In this document: one piece after another, positions 1-9,576 of the stretch | Layout of the letters: each line of letters begins with the position of its first letter | Numbering within the stretch: the first letter of the stretch is position 1 | Assembly (NCBI GenBank): GCA_013215145.1 | Contig: JABSRP010000039.1 | Coordinates: forward strand, 1-64,000 | Origin: Pseudobacteriovorax sp. | Lineage (GTDB): Bacteria > Bdellovibrionota_B > Oligoflexia > Oligoflexales > Oligoflexaceae | Direction: 5' to 3' | DNA: 64,000 nt | Notes under the pieces: generated by a model | Seen by the model: the letters and a program-made list of their open reading frames with translations, nothing else | Database searches by the model: none | Told to the model about the DNA's origin: nothing | Program-made: the position numbers and the translations under genes

Positions 1-1
1 C

Positions 2-325
2 CTATCGCTAACTCGTGGGCTACCCGATCAAATTGGGGTCGATCAAGGACCTGAGTTCACAAGCGAAATTATACAGACCTGGTTCAGGGAAAATGATGTC
101 AGCCCTTGGTTCTGTTCGCCTGGCAACAAAAATGAAAATGCCTTTATAGAAAGTTTTAACGGACGACTTAGGGATGAATGTTTAAATATGGAATGGTTCA
201 AAGGTCTGAAGGAGGCAAGATATCTAATTGAACAATGGCGATACAAGTACAACTACGAGAGACCTCACACCTCAATAGGTGGTTTAACTCCAAAAGAACT
301 TGCAATGAGATTAGCATCAGGATAG
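2..325 (+). CDS. IS3-type transposase (OrfB), C-terminal part, cut by window start
   Basis: The open frame enters from the left edge and ends at the TAG at 323-325. It carries the end of an rve/DDE integrase core: the second catalytic Asp in the DQGPEF motif, then the catalytic Glu in ENAFIESFNGRLRDE, then the usual IS3-family tail with YNYERPHTSIGGLTP and a short basic end. This is typical of IS3-family OrfB proteins, which cut and join IS DNA. The N-terminal part and OrfA lie outside the window, so it cannot be said whether the element is intact. No clear terminal inverted repeat was established downstream. Confidence 0.9.
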   Translation, partial: LSLTRGLPDQIGVDQGPEFTSEIIQTWFRENDVSPWFCSPGNKNENAFIESFNGRLRDECLNMEWFKGLKEARYLIEQWRYKYNYERPHTSIGGLTPKELAMRLASG

Positions 326-477
326 AAGGCAGAAACTCAACTTTCGATTGGTACTAAGATTGGGTTACCCTCGATACGTCTGAATACGGTAATGCTATTC
401 AATCTCAATAGTGATGAAGGAATAAGCCGATATGTCATTATATTCGCTGCATAACCATTATCATTCAGGGTGTTAGA

Positions 478-567
478 GTGAAGCTATCTATATTTTTTTC
501 CTTAGTATTTTTAGCCCTTAGTTGCGGGGATAGTGATAGATCTGACAAGCTAGTTAATGGTCTTTGA
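478..567 (+). CDS. Very short lipoprotein-like ORF, possibly a truncated gene
   Basis: A GTG start gives 29 residues: a hydrophobic stretch followed by LALSCG, a good lipobox, then 13 polar residues and TGA. This is a complete lipoprotein signal with almost no mature protein. It may be the 5' stub of a broken lipoprotein gene beside the IS fragment, or a genuine tiny lipoprotein. No downstream frame clearly continuing it was recognised. Confidence 0.3.
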   Translation: MKLSIFFSLVFLALSCGDSDRSDKLVNGL

Positions 568-791
568 GTGAACACGGCTGTATTCGAAATAAACTGGAGA
601 CCTTTCAATGAGGGATACTCGGCCACTTCACTTTATCTGATGGGGGCTCGCTATCTATTTTGGTCAAGACTATTCGATTAAATTTCACCAGGAAAAATAG
701 AATTTGTTTCAGTCATTGCCAAAGTACATATGTGTAAAACTAAACGCCAAAATAGAGGGATTTTGCATTGGATGATTTTTCAAAAATTTCT

Positions 792-1184
792 ATGCGAGCA
801 AAACTAATTTTTCTTTCAAGCCTACTGTTAACTAGTTCATGTAGGTTTGGAAAAGTAGAAAGGCAAGAGGGTTGTCAGAAAAAAGCTGTGATTGAATGGA
901 AACCAGCTGACAATGCCTATTGTATCCCTTTTATCACGGGAGTTTGCGAAGGAGATCAGAGAGGGTTCACACAGCTTTCAGAATGCTTAAATGAAATCAG
1001 TGCGATTGCTCCTTTTTACTATCAACTAATCAGCTTGTCCGATTCATTCGGATATCGAGACTGTTCCGAAGATAGAATCGTTGAAGGGAATAGCTGCGAT
1101 CCTTCCATCGACATTAGTATTTGTAGAATAGACGTAGCATCCGATGAATGGTTACTTTGCATGCCTAATCTTAGGGAGGATTAA
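792..1184 (+). CDS. Putative cysteine-rich lipoprotein, unknown function
   Basis: The frame is open from 768, but the ATG at 792 places a short basic start (MRAK) directly before the hydrophobic stretch, as expected of a signal peptide, so that start is preferred. The signal ends in LLLTSSC, an acceptable lipobox. The mature part of about 114 residues contains around ten further cysteines spread along it, which suggests disulfides in the periplasm or on the surface. No family was recognised. The flanking DNA holds IS debris, so the gene may be recently acquired or decaying. Confidence 0.5.
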   Translation: MRAKLIFLSSLLLTSSCRFGKVERQEGCQKKAVIEWKPADNAYCIPFITGVCEGDQRGFTQLSECLNEISAIAPFYYQLISLSDSFGYRDCSEDRIVEGNSCDPSIDISICRIDVASDEWLLCMPNLRED

Positions 1185-1379
1185 CTGTGAAATGGTCACT
1201 TGTGAGGTACACCAACGCGAGAGTATGCAAAAGGATCGGTCTTTGAAAGTAATCATGGTACGCAAAAAGTAGCTGCATTGATTAGAGTTGGAGCAACATA
1301 AACGCAGTCGGTTATTCAGTTCGTAATCATTTAATTCTTAGTTTGTAAACTAGGGATTTGTTTCGAGTAAAGAGTGAAA

Positions 1380-1456
1380 TGGTGGGATGACAGGGACTCG
1401 AACCCCGGACCAGCCGGTTATGAGCCGGCTGCTCTAACCAACTGAGCTATCATCCC
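1380..1456 (-). tRNA. tRNA with anticodon CAU (elongator tRNA-Met or tRNA-Ile2)
   Basis: Read on the minus strand this gives a complete cloverleaf. The acceptor stem GGGATGA pairs with TCATCCC, the D arm has AGCTCAGTTGGTTAGAGC, the anticodon stem GCCGG/CCGGC carries a CTCATAA loop, the T arm has GGTTCGAGTC, and the 3' CCA is encoded. The anticodon is CAU. Sequence alone does not settle elongator Met versus lysidine-modified Ile2. The TGGTC variable region resembles ileX-like tRNAs. It sits at the edge of the defence island. Confidence 0.93.
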
Positions 1457-1612
1457 CCATTGGTCCGGAGATCCTACACATCGACCAAAATAAAATCAAG
1501 CACGATTTTAAACGAAGCTTTAATTTCTATCCATTAACGCACCATAATGGTATACTTCTCTAAATTGAACAAACTTCCAGTCGTAAATATCTAATCAAAA
1601 CTGATCTAATCA

Positions 1613-4600
1613 CTAGGTCATCGTACCTGTTTTTGTCAATTGTTCAGCATTTCTGTTTATCTTTTTAATCGTCCTTACAATCGAGTCTGCATCATCGTCA
1701 TCAAACACACCATCAATTCCGCTATCGTCAATATTGGTAAAAGGTGGCTCATAGAGCAATTTGGGTGACATTGTACCGTACCGAGTCAGATAGCCTATAA
1801 TTTTATCTATAAACTGATTTTGCTCAGAAGGAAGGGAGCTTTCTTTAATAAAGAACGAGAACGCTTCTTTGGCTGCTTTTCTGTCAAGACCAACAATTCC
1901 TCTAATAAACTTACCTAGGTTTACTTCACCATAAACTTCTTCAAACTTTTCTTTGCTTTCAATCTCAGGCGACGTAAAAAGGAGTCTTTCTAGCTCTTCA
2001 ATATCAAGTTTGGTAATAGGTTTGTTGCTTTTTAGCTTCTGTATCGTAATATGATCCTTGCAGGTCCTAATAAACGATTCTGCTTTGGCTTTGTACTGTT
2101 TTAGTTCAGTTCCAGATAGAATTTGATTGAAATCAAAGTCTCTTTCTTCCTCTATTCTATCTTCAAAATCAGTATAAACAATTCGCTGTTCATTTCGATC
2201 TACGAACTTTACAATTTCCCGAAGGCTTACTCTTAGTTCCTCGACAACGATGACGTTGATGTCTTTCCAGTAGCTATCTGTTTGAATATCAATTATTAGT
2301 TCCAGCTTTTCAGAAACAACAGGTATAGACTGTTTTTGCTCTAACGAATGACAAATCTCTTTAATCTTTTTGGCGCTGTCGTTTATTTTCTTGATGTTCT
2401 TTTCGACTATATAGAGCTGAAGATTATGACATAGAAGGTCAAATCTTTTTGCAAGCTCATGGGTCGATGGTGAAAGTGTGGGTAGCCCTGCAACATGACT
2501 TTTTAGATCCAGGATGTCATCTTCACTTAGTCTTTTCCAATTTTCCTTGTCGGTATATTTTGTTACATACTCAAGATTTTTTCTAACCTCGACATTTTCT
2601 TGATTCATCAAGGAGACATCTTTGTGAAGGTCATTTATGAGCTTGTCTCTTAGTTTTAGTATGGACTCTTTTACCTTTGGTTGATCTTTCTTTGCCAGAG
2701 CGTCTACAACGTCTAGTCTTCTTTCAAAAATTCGGCGGGTTAGTGGCTTTGCCACCCTTGGCTCTACACCCTCCGGCTTTTCTCCGAAAAACTCAAAGTT
2801 TCGACATATATCAAAGACCCTAAAATCAGTCTTATCATCACCTGGTCCAAAAAGATCTTCGCACTTTCTGGTGCCTCGTCCAATCATCTGCCAAAACTTA
2901 GTTTTACTTCGAACAACTTTGAAAAAGACAAGGTTTAAGACCTCTGGAACATCGATACCTGTATCAAGCATATCTACTGAAATTGCTATATGAGGGAAAA
3001 GATCCTTTCCCGAGAATTTATCTATCCAATCTTGAGAGTAACTGTCTGAGTGTTCGATGATCTGAGTAAACTTTCCATTGTATTCTGGGTATAGCTTATC
3101 AAAGCGTTCTTTTATGAAATGGGCGTGTTTAATATTTTTGGCAAAAATAATTGTCTTTCCTAGGCGATCGCCACCTAGGACCCTATGGCCTTTTGTCATT
3201 AGTAGGTCTATAACCTTATCAACCGTGTCACGATTGAATATCACCTTATTAATTTTTCCGGAGTCAATTTCCTTGGGAAGCTCGTTATCCTCCTCGTTGT
3301 AAAACTCTGCCTCATACCTATTTTTTTCTTCCTCTGAAAGATCATCATATTTTATACCTAGTTGAGGAAATGCTATGGGCACAGAAATACACCGTGGAGG
3401 CACAAGATAGTCCTCCTTAATTGCAGTATCTAGCTCATAGGCATAAGTGGGGACACCATCTTCAATTTCAAATAAATCATAAGTATTTCTGTCTACCTCT
3501 TCCCTTGGCGTCGCGGTTAGCCCAAGAAGAAGAGAATCAAAGTAATCAAATATCATTTTATACTTTTGGTATACTGATCTATGACACTCGTCGATAATGA
3601 TTAGATCAAAGTTTCCAACAGAAAATCTTTTTTCTCTACCTCTTGTCTCGTCAATACAGTTCATCATTGTATTGTAAGTAGATAAATATACCCTAGCTTC
3701 TGGATCAGTTTGTCTTCCTTGTACTATATGAGGAGCGCAAGAGGGGAGAAACTTGTTAAAAGCATTTCTGGCTTGGTTTACTAGAGCTTTTCGATCAGCT
3801 AGAAACAAGATTTTCTTGGCCCAATTAGCATCTATCAGAAGCTTTACAAAAGCAACTGATGTTCTTGTTTTACCTGTTCCTGTAGCCATAACAACAAGAG
3901 ACTTACGCTGGTTAGCACTATAGTTTTCGCAAATATTTTGAATTGCTAGTTTTTGATAGTAGCGCCCTGAAATCGATTCATCTATTTCAGGTTTTGATAT
4001 GTCTTTTCTTTCTTCTCGTCTTTGGATGATAAGTTCTAACTCTTCCTTTTTATAAAAACCTTGAGTTAGTCTGTAGGGATACCTTAGATCATCATATATA
4101 TAGGTTTGATATGCGTTTGTTGTGAAAATTACTGGCCTTACGCCAAATTTTTCCGTCAAACGATCAGCATATAAGATTCCTTGATGAATAGCAGGCTTTG
4201 CGTCTTTTTTAAGTCTTTTTGCTTCAACTACTGCTAATGGAAGACCATTATCACCCCAAAGTACATAGTCAATACTACCCTTTCCTGACTTATTAGGCAT
4301 TCCAGTAACGGGATACTCTTTAGATACACTATCTGAATCTAGATCCCAGCCCGCTTCATATAGCATAAGGTCTATAAAGTATTTTCGAGTATCTGCCTCA
4401 TTGTAGTCATGATCATCTGAAACACTTAGGTTTTTCTCTTTTCTTGTAGCTATTTCTATTCTTGTTTTTTCTTTTTCCTCGCTGGCTACCTTAAGAGCCT
4501 TATTTTTCTCCTCTAATTGCCTATCTTTTTCTTCAAGCTTCTTGTTCAGTTTTTCAATTAGTTTTTGATTTTGAATTTCTATTTCTTTTGGGGGAGCCGG

Positions 4601-5017
4601 GATCTTATCAGGATCAAAAACTTGTTTTGGTACTTTAGTCCAAGTTGAGTAGGCTTTATTTAACCAAAAAAGAAAATGAAATAGCTCTCTTGCAATATGA
4701 GCCGCATCACCGTTGGCGATTGTCTTGTCAGAGTGTGCAGCGAGATTTCCAAGTTTTTGGATGAGCTTTATTTTTGAGAAAAGTCTCGGCTCTAAGCTAT
4801 CTTTAAAGCTTGGTTCATGGATAAGGGCTGCAAGATTATCCTTATAGGGTCTTCTTACACTAGCATCATTCTCATATATCCACTCAATCGCCTTTTCCAA
4901 GGCTCTTCTTGAATAAAAGCAAGAGGTTCTTGGCTGGACATTGATGTTTTTTTCGGCCTCTATGGCTTCAACAAAGATTCCTGGGAAATCTTGTTTAAGA
5001 AATAAGAAGTTTGACAT
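1613..5017 (-). CDS. hsdR: Type I restriction enzyme, HsdR subunit
   Basis: HsdR is the ATP-driven translocase and endonuclease of a type I restriction-modification complex (R2M2S). The 1134 residues show an N-terminal DUF4145-like region (about 1-130), a coiled coil (about 145-195), a PD-(D/E)XK nuclease with D250 and E265-A-K267, and SF2 helicase motifs: Walker A ATGTGKT at 378-384, DECH at 476-479, TATP at 501-504, and a motif VI QMIGRGTR further on. A long C-terminal EcoEI-type region follows. The start at 5017 lies 58 bp inside hsdS, but MSNFLFL is a typical HsdR beginning. All expected catalytic motifs are present, so it should be active. It is the last gene of the operon. Confidence 0.95.
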   Translation of the reverse strand: MSNFLFLKQDFPGIFVEAIEAEKNINVQPRTSCFYSRRALEKAIEWIYENDASVRRPYKDNLAALIHEPSFKDSLEPRLFSKIKLIQKLGNLAAHSDKTIANGDAAHIARELFHFLFWLNKAYSTWTKVPKQVFDPDKIPAPPKEIEIQNQKLIEKLNKKLEEKDRQLEEKNKALKVASEEKEKTRIEIATRKEKNLSVSDDHDYNEADTRKYFIDLMLYEAGWDLDSDSVSKEYPVTGMPNKSGKGSIDYVLWGDNGLPLAVVEAKRLKKDAKPAIHQGILYADRLTEKFGVRPVIFTTNAYQTYIYDDLRYPYRLTQGFYKKEELELIIQRREERKDISKPEIDESISGRYYQKLAIQNICENYSANQRKSLVVMATGTGKTRTSVAFVKLLIDANWAKKILFLADRKALVNQARNAFNKFLPSCAPHIVQGRQTDPEARVYLSTYNTMMNCIDETRGREKRFSVGNFDLIIIDECHRSVYQKYKMIFDYFDSLLLGLTATPREEVDRNTYDLFEIEDGVPTYAYELDTAIKEDYLVPPRCISVPIAFPQLGIKYDDLSEEEKNRYEAEFYNEEDNELPKEIDSGKINKVIFNRDTVDKVIDLLMTKGHRVLGGDRLGKTIIFAKNIKHAHFIKERFDKLYPEYNGKFTQIIEHSDSYSQDWIDKFSGKDLFPHIAISVDMLDTGIDVPEVLNLVFFKVVRSKTKFWQMIGRGTRKCEDLFGPGDDKTDFRVFDICRNFEFFGEKPEGVEPRVAKPLTRRIFERRLDVVDALAKKDQPKVKESILKLRDKLINDLHKDVSLMNQENVEVRKNLEYVTKYTDKENWKRLSEDDILDLKSHVAGLPTLSPSTHELAKRFDLLCHNLQLYIVEKNIKKINDSAKKIKEICHSLEQKQSIPVVSEKLELIIDIQTDSYWKDINVIVVEELRVSLREIVKFVDRNEQRIVYTDFEDRIEEERDFDFNQILSGTELKQYKAKAESFIRTCKDHITIQKLKSNKPITKLDIEELERLLFTSPEIESKEKFEEVYGEVNLGKFIRGIVGLDRKAAKEAFSFFIKESSLPSEQNQFIDKIIGYLTRYGTMSPKLLYEPPFTNIDDSGIDGVFDDDDADSIVRTIKKINRNAEQLTKTGTMT

Positions 5018-6240
5018 GGAATTACTCCACTTGACGCTTGATCGTTAAACTCTAACTCACCCCTAAAGGCTTTTTGCATTAGAGAATTGAACAATTGATC
5101 CATATATTCTTTCGAACTTAACAATTTCTCTTCGAACTCTCTAAGTTTCTCTAACCTTGTCCGAAATTGATTTTGCAGGTCTAGTGGGGGAATTATGGTC
5201 TTAATTGTTTGCACCTCTTTGGCATTGATATTTGCCATACCCACTATATTTTTTGCCATATTTTTCAAGGTTGATTTGCCATGCCTTGAATTTAGAAGAG
5301 CAGAAATAAATTCAGGAACTGAGTTTTTATTGGGAGTAATTTTAACTAAGTAGCCTGCATAAGCCATGGGCTTTTCTCCGTAGTATACCGCTGTCTTTCC
5401 AACCAATTCCCTACTGTTCGTTCGATTGAATAGAAGATCACCATGACTTGCGAGATACTTTTGCTGAGACTTCTCGTCTAGGTCAATGTATTTCAGATCA
5501 GATAAGTCAAATTTACCACAATATGTGATATTACCCATCCTAAGAATTGGATACTCCCCCACTGGGCCTGCCTTTTGACTTGTCCCGTACTGAGTCGACT
5601 TCACTAGATCAGCAATAGTTCCTACTGGAAAGTGCTTAGAGTTCTTGATTGGATCACCAAACATCTCCAAGAAAATCGACTGAGATAGCTCGTCAAGCTT
5701 CTGAATCGACTCCTGACGCATTTTCCTTAAATTGTCTGCCTTACTTAGAATATTTGTGATGCGTTTTTGTTCATAGATAGGCGGAAGTGGAACTTTTACA
5801 GATTTTACGAGATCTATATTGAGGTTTTTTACCGTGGTGCCAGGGGCTAGCTGACAAAATTTCCGGTAAATGTAGTCAGATCCTAGCAAATAGTAAAAAA
5901 AGTCTGTATTTATAGATTTATCGTCTTTGGGCGAAAGAACTAACCAACCGTCATGGATGCAACCTTCAGTCGACATGATATACGGTCTGCCAAAACTCAT
6001 TGAATTGGTCAGTAGAAAGTCACCAGGATATACCATCCTAGACTTTGCTAGACCTTCTTTCCTGATTTTCTTTTTTGTCCTAGTTATATATTTAGATTCA
6101 CCTTTGGTATCACCTATCATAATCCAGTTTAATCCATCCTCTGAATCAGTAAGATAGTCATTAATTGGCCTAGGAGATCCACCTCTAGCTATCTTGAAGA
6201 TTTCTCCGAGTCTAAACAGAGGATAGCTATCCATATACAT
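4960..6240 (-). CDS. hsdS: Type I restriction-modification specificity subunit HsdS
   Basis: HsdS recognises the bipartite DNA target and docks two HsdM and two HsdR subunits. The 426 residues have the classic half-repeat layout. Target recognition domain 1 (about 1-155) is followed by a conserved helical spacer starting VPLPPIYEQKR and running to IFLEMFGDP (about 155-205). Target recognition domain 2 and a second helical spacer beginning IIPPLDLQNQ end in LMQKAFRGEL. The start overlaps the hsdM stop by 14 bp and the 3' end overlaps hsdR by 58 bp, so the three genes are translationally coupled. The target sequence cannot be read from the protein. Confidence 0.95.
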   Translation of the reverse strand: MYMDSYPLFRLGEIFKIARGGSPRPINDYLTDSEDGLNWIMIGDTKGESKYITRTKKKIRKEGLAKSRMVYPGDFLLTNSMSFGRPYIMSTEGCIHDGWLVLSPKDDKSINTDFFYYLLGSDYIYRKFCQLAPGTTVKNLNIDLVKSVKVPLPPIYEQKRITNILSKADNLRKMRQESIQKLDELSQSIFLEMFGDPIKNSKHFPVGTIADLVKSTQYGTSQKAGPVGEYPILRMGNITYCGKFDLSDLKYIDLDEKSQQKYLASHGDLLFNRTNSRELVGKTAVYYGEKPMAYAGYLVKITPNKNSVPEFISALLNSRHGKSTLKNMAKNIVGMANINAKEVQTIKTIIPPLDLQNQFRTRLEKLREFEEKLLSSKEYMDQLFNSLMQKAFRGELEFNDQASSGVIPCQTSYFLNKISQESLLKP

Positions 6241-7759
6241 TCCCCTTCAATTCATTAAGATCAGTAACTATCTTCGCTTCTAGCTCTTGTAAACTCGACA
6301 TAATGTTCAAAGGATCTTCATATTCGACCTCGTCATACTGAACTTCTTTGTACTTGTTAATCGATAGATCATACTTATTATCTACTATCTCTTTCTTAGA
6401 AACAAAAAACGACTGCTCACTTCTTTTGCGCCTTTTCTCTTTCTTAAGATCATTATACCTAGCAATGATATCTGGAATGTTATTAGTTTCATGTTTTGAT
6501 TGGTCTAGCTCGGTCCTTTTATCGTCAAGGGAATAACCGTCTGCTGTCATATGATAAAACCAAACATCATCTGTTCCGCCAGAATCAGTTTTTGTGAATA
6601 AAAGAACAGCAGTTGATACTCCTGCATAGGGCTTAAATACCCCTGAAGGCATATCGATTACTGCCTCTAGCTTATGATCTTCTACAATTTTTTTCCTGAT
6701 GGTTTGATGGGCCTTAGATGATCCAAATAGCACCCCATCAGGCACAACAACAGCGCAACGTCCGTCAGGTTTAAGTGTTCTAAGAATAAGAGCTAAAAAT
6801 AGTAGCTCAGTTTTTTTAGTCTTCACCACCTTTTGAAGATCGCTAGCGCATGCATTATGGTCAAGTGATCCCTTAAAAGGAGGATTTGCAAGGATAAGGG
6901 AAAATTTATTGGCTTCTAGAAAAGATGAATCTGTGTGAGAGTCAAGTTCAGCTAAAGAATCGCAGTATTCGATGGTTGGGTTTTCAATTCCATGGGACAT
7001 AAGATTCATAGATGAGATTCTAAGCATCGATGAGTCAAAGTCATAGCCAGTAAACATGGTAGAAGAAAAATGAGTTTTAAAGGCTTTTTTGTGAAAGCTA
7101 TCCTCATAGTTTTCTCTTATGTATTCACTCGCCGCTACAAGAAAGCCAGCAGTCCCGCAAGATGGATCTAAGATTAGATCTTTAGGGGCTGGCTTTGTTA
7201 GCTCGACCATCATCTTAATAACGTGTCTTGGCGTTCTAAACTGGCCGTTTACACCTGCTGTCGTAAGTTTTGATAGTAGGTACTCGTAAAGATCTCCCTT
7301 TGAGTCTCGGTTTCTAAGGGGAAGAGTATCTATCTTTCCAACCACTTTAGATAGAAGGGCAGGTGAAGATATTTGAAAAAGGGCATCTTTCATATGTTTT
7401 GCATATGATGAATCCTCTTTTCTATCTTTTAGTTTTTCGTCTGATGAAGCCTTTTTGCTGTGAAGATCTTTTATAAAGGGAAAGACTTTTTCGGCTACAA
7501 TGCTATGCATTTCATCAGGGGATTTATTCTTAAATACTGACCAGCGGAGGTTTTTTTGAGATTTTTTGAATATGGGAGATTTAATTTTCTCCCCAAGACG
7601 GTTTGCCTTTTTTTCTTTTACAAGCTCAAGATCATCGAGGCGTTTTATAAAAAGAAGGTAGGTAAACTGCTCAATGACTGTTATGGGGTTTGTGATCCCG
7701 CCCGTCCAAAAATCATTCCAAATTCCATCGACTGTATTTTTTATATTGCCCGTTAGCAT
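6227..7759 (-). CDS. hsdM: Type I restriction-modification methyltransferase HsdM
   Basis: HsdM is the N6-adenine methyltransferase subunit that protects host DNA and is required for restriction by the complex. The 510 residues contain an HsdM N-terminal helical domain (about 1-140), the AdoMet-binding motif I LDPSCGTAGF at 197-206, and the N6-adenine catalytic motif IV NPPF at 292-295. The charged C-terminal region contacts HsdS. An SD-like GGAG lies about 10 bases before the ATG and overlaps the stop codon of the preceding 56-residue ORF. It is the first full-length gene of the hsdMSR operon. Confidence 0.96.
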   Translation of the reverse strand: MLTGNIKNTVDGIWNDFWTGGITNPITVIEQFTYLLFIKRLDDLELVKEKKANRLGEKIKSPIFKKSQKNLRWSVFKNKSPDEMHSIVAEKVFPFIKDLHSKKASSDEKLKDRKEDSSYAKHMKDALFQISSPALLSKVVGKIDTLPLRNRDSKGDLYEYLLSKLTTAGVNGQFRTPRHVIKMMVELTKPAPKDLILDPSCGTAGFLVAASEYIRENYEDSFHKKAFKTHFSSTMFTGYDFDSSMLRISSMNLMSHGIENPTIEYCDSLAELDSHTDSSFLEANKFSLILANPPFKGSLDHNACASDLQKVVKTKKTELLFLALILRTLKPDGRCAVVVPDGVLFGSSKAHQTIRKKIVEDHKLEAVIDMPSGVFKPYAGVSTAVLLFTKTDSGGTDDVWFYHMTADGYSLDDKRTELDQSKHETNNIPDIIARYNDLKKEKRRKRSEQSFFVSKKEIVDNKYDLSINKYKEVQYDEVEYEDPLNIMSSLQELEAKIVTDLNELKGNVYG

Positions 7760-7774
7760 CTTTTCTTTAAGCTC

Positions 7775-7945
7775 CTACTTATCTGACTTACTTGTAATCT
7801 TACTAAACGCTTTTTCTAGCTCTAAACCAAAGTCTTTTTTGGTCTTTGCTATTTTTTTAGCTTTTTCAAGCTGTTGGACTATTTTTTCTTGTTCGCTCAA
7901 TGATGGAATAGATATGCTTATTTCTTTTTCAGGCTTACTAGCCAT
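7775..7945 (-). CDS. 56-residue ORF resembling an HsdS helical spacer, upstream of hsdM
   Basis: On the minus strand, ATG at 7945-7943 runs to TAG at 7777-7775. The peptide contains SIPSLSEQEKIVQQLEKAKK followed by a long charged helix. That pattern matches the conserved region at the end of HsdS target-recognition domains, where a proline-containing strand leads into a coiled-coil helix with EQ-xxI. The stop codon overlaps the hsdM ribosome-binding site, so it is the leader gene of the operon. It could be an HsdS relic, or a small protein that binds HsdM or HsdS through this helix. Coding status rests on the family-like sequence and the operon position. Confidence 0.6.
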   Translation of the reverse strand: MASKPEKEISISIPSLSEQEKIVQQLEKAKKIAKTKKDFGLELEKAFSKITSKSDK

Positions 7946-8512
7946 AAACACCTCGCCTAAAGACCATGCTAGGCCCCCGTTATAAAATATCTGCCCACGA
8001 CAAGCCTGCCTGGACTATTGCGATCCACTAAAACCCTATAGGTTTATCTTCTTTCAAAAAATCCTGACTTGTTAAAAAACCTTAGGTTGATACGATCATA
8101 AAAAGTTTCAAATCATATCATAACGAGGAGCTGCAAGTAATCAAATTGTTGGGATTTTGTAAAACTGGCCAAAAAGATGACATCGCGAGGAAGTTGGTCC
8201 GTCATATTTTCTTAGGCACTATTATTTTATGTTATTGAGCTTTAAAATGGTGCTAGCATATAAAGTCGTAATAAAGAGGGTTTTACCAATACAAAATGCT
8301 GGGTCAGACATTCCGTCCACCTGTCAAGTCTTTGCTACAGGGGTAAAAAAATGCGATAATAACGTGATCTAAGCAGTTTTTTAAAAAAGAGTTTTCGGCA
8401 CTTTTGATAAGATCTCATGATCACTTCAAACCAATGCTAAAACTAGCATCCTTTAAAATCGGCAGTAATAAAATAGTTTTAATAGTTACAACAATGGGCG
8501 CTTCATTAACTC
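7946..8512. other. Intergenic stretch upstream of the hsd operon
   Basis: About 570 bases lie between the start of the 56-residue ORF and the stop of the mrr gene. The hsd promoter should be here. No RNA gene, no convincing ORF and no strong terminator were found. Short AT-rich palindromes (for example the TTTTTTAAAAAA stretch near 8380) are the only structures noticed. Confidence 0.5.
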
Positions 8513-9421
8513 TCAGTCCTCAAAAAATGATTCATCGACTTTTTTTAAATGGAGTACATTCACGCTTCGGCACCCAATACTATATCTCACCATAAGTTTA
8601 GCTAGCTGGCTGCCATTTATCAGTACTATGCGAGAGCCAAGATCTTTTGTTGTTTGCAGGGCAGAGCTAGTAAAATCCGAAGTCGTAACAAAAATTCCTT
8701 TTTGCGCCCTCTTAATATTTAGGGCGCCAAAAAAATCCCGCACATCGCTAGAGCCAACATTATTGCCCTCGCTATAGCGTTTGGCTTGAATATAAACTTG
8801 GTCGACACCAAGAGGGTCCTGGTTTATAAGGCCATCTATGCCGTTATCACCTGATCTGCCAAGAACATGGGCAGCCCCTTCCCCAGAGCCTCCATAACCC
8901 ATCGCTAGAAGGAGATCTAATAGGATTCTTTCAAAATATGCTGGCGATACTTGACGGGTGCGGCTTAATACCTCAGAAATTAGTGCGTCATTTATTTGCT
9001 GATATGCAGTGCGTAAAGCTTCATCTGGGGTTTCGCTTTTAGCCTCTTCGTTATCAACTTCTCCAGATTCATCGGAGCTATTTTTCTTTCCTAAAAACTC
9101 CCTAAACTCCTCAAATTTTTTAAGATACTGCTTATCAATAATTAGGCTCTGATCACTTAGAGTATCTTTACCTCGCTTAGTTATAACAAAATAGCCACGT
9201 CTTGTAGGTTCAAGTAGGCGAGCTTTTACTAGATAGGTTTTAGCCCAACCTACCCTATTAGAAAAAACTGTCTGCGTACCACTAGGTAACAGCTCGTTTT
9301 GATCCTCATCAGACAGGCCAAGACTTTCAGCGATCTTTTGTACTGCATCAGAGAATTTGATCTCCTCAGATCTAGCCACTTCCAACACTGGCCTCATTAA
9401 TTCCTGGTAACTTGGAATCAC
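8513..9421 (-). CDS. mrr: Mrr-type restriction endonuclease
   Basis: Mrr enzymes cut modified DNA. The 302 residues have an N-terminal winged-helix Mrr_N domain (about 1-95: MIPSYQELMRPVLEVA, later TKRGKDTL), a polar linker (about 110-135), and a C-terminal Mrr catalytic domain of the PD-(D/E)XK fold with LLLAMGYGG, GDNGIDGLI carrying the catalytic Asp, and YIQAKRY carrying the Q-x-K pair. The tail ITTSDF-like region (VTTSDFTSSA) is also typical. It stands alone between the hsd operon and the RecQ/DprA pair on the same strand. Because type IV enzymes can attack methylated DNA, it must tolerate the pattern made by the neighbouring HsdM. Confidence 0.92.
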   Translation of the reverse strand: MIPSYQELMRPVLEVARSEEIKFSDAVQKIAESLGLSDEDQNELLPSGTQTVFSNRVGWAKTYLVKARLLEPTRRGYFVITKRGKDTLSDQSLIIDKQYLKKFEEFREFLGKKNSSDESGEVDNEEAKSETPDEALRTAYQQINDALISEVLSRTRQVSPAYFERILLDLLLAMGYGGSGEGAAHVLGRSGDNGIDGLINQDPLGVDQVYIQAKRYSEGNNVGSSDVRDFFGALNIKRAQKGIFVTTSDFTSSALQTTKDLGSRIVLINGSQLAKLMVRYSIGCRSVNVLHLKKVDESFFED

Positions 9422-9576
9422 TGTAACAATCTCCTTGCTAAAAACACCTATGAGTAATCATACCAGCGCAACGAGCGCTAAGTCATTGACAATTGGGATT
9501 ATATAGCCAAACCTTCATCTTTGGTCGACAAAATTTTTGGTGTCCCCACTTTGGAGAATAGGAAGAAATCACTTTA

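Noticed and set aside
1504-1555. CCATTA/TAATGG inverted repeat downstream of hsdR
   Set aside because: Too weak and without a T tract on the minus strand, so not listed as a terminator.
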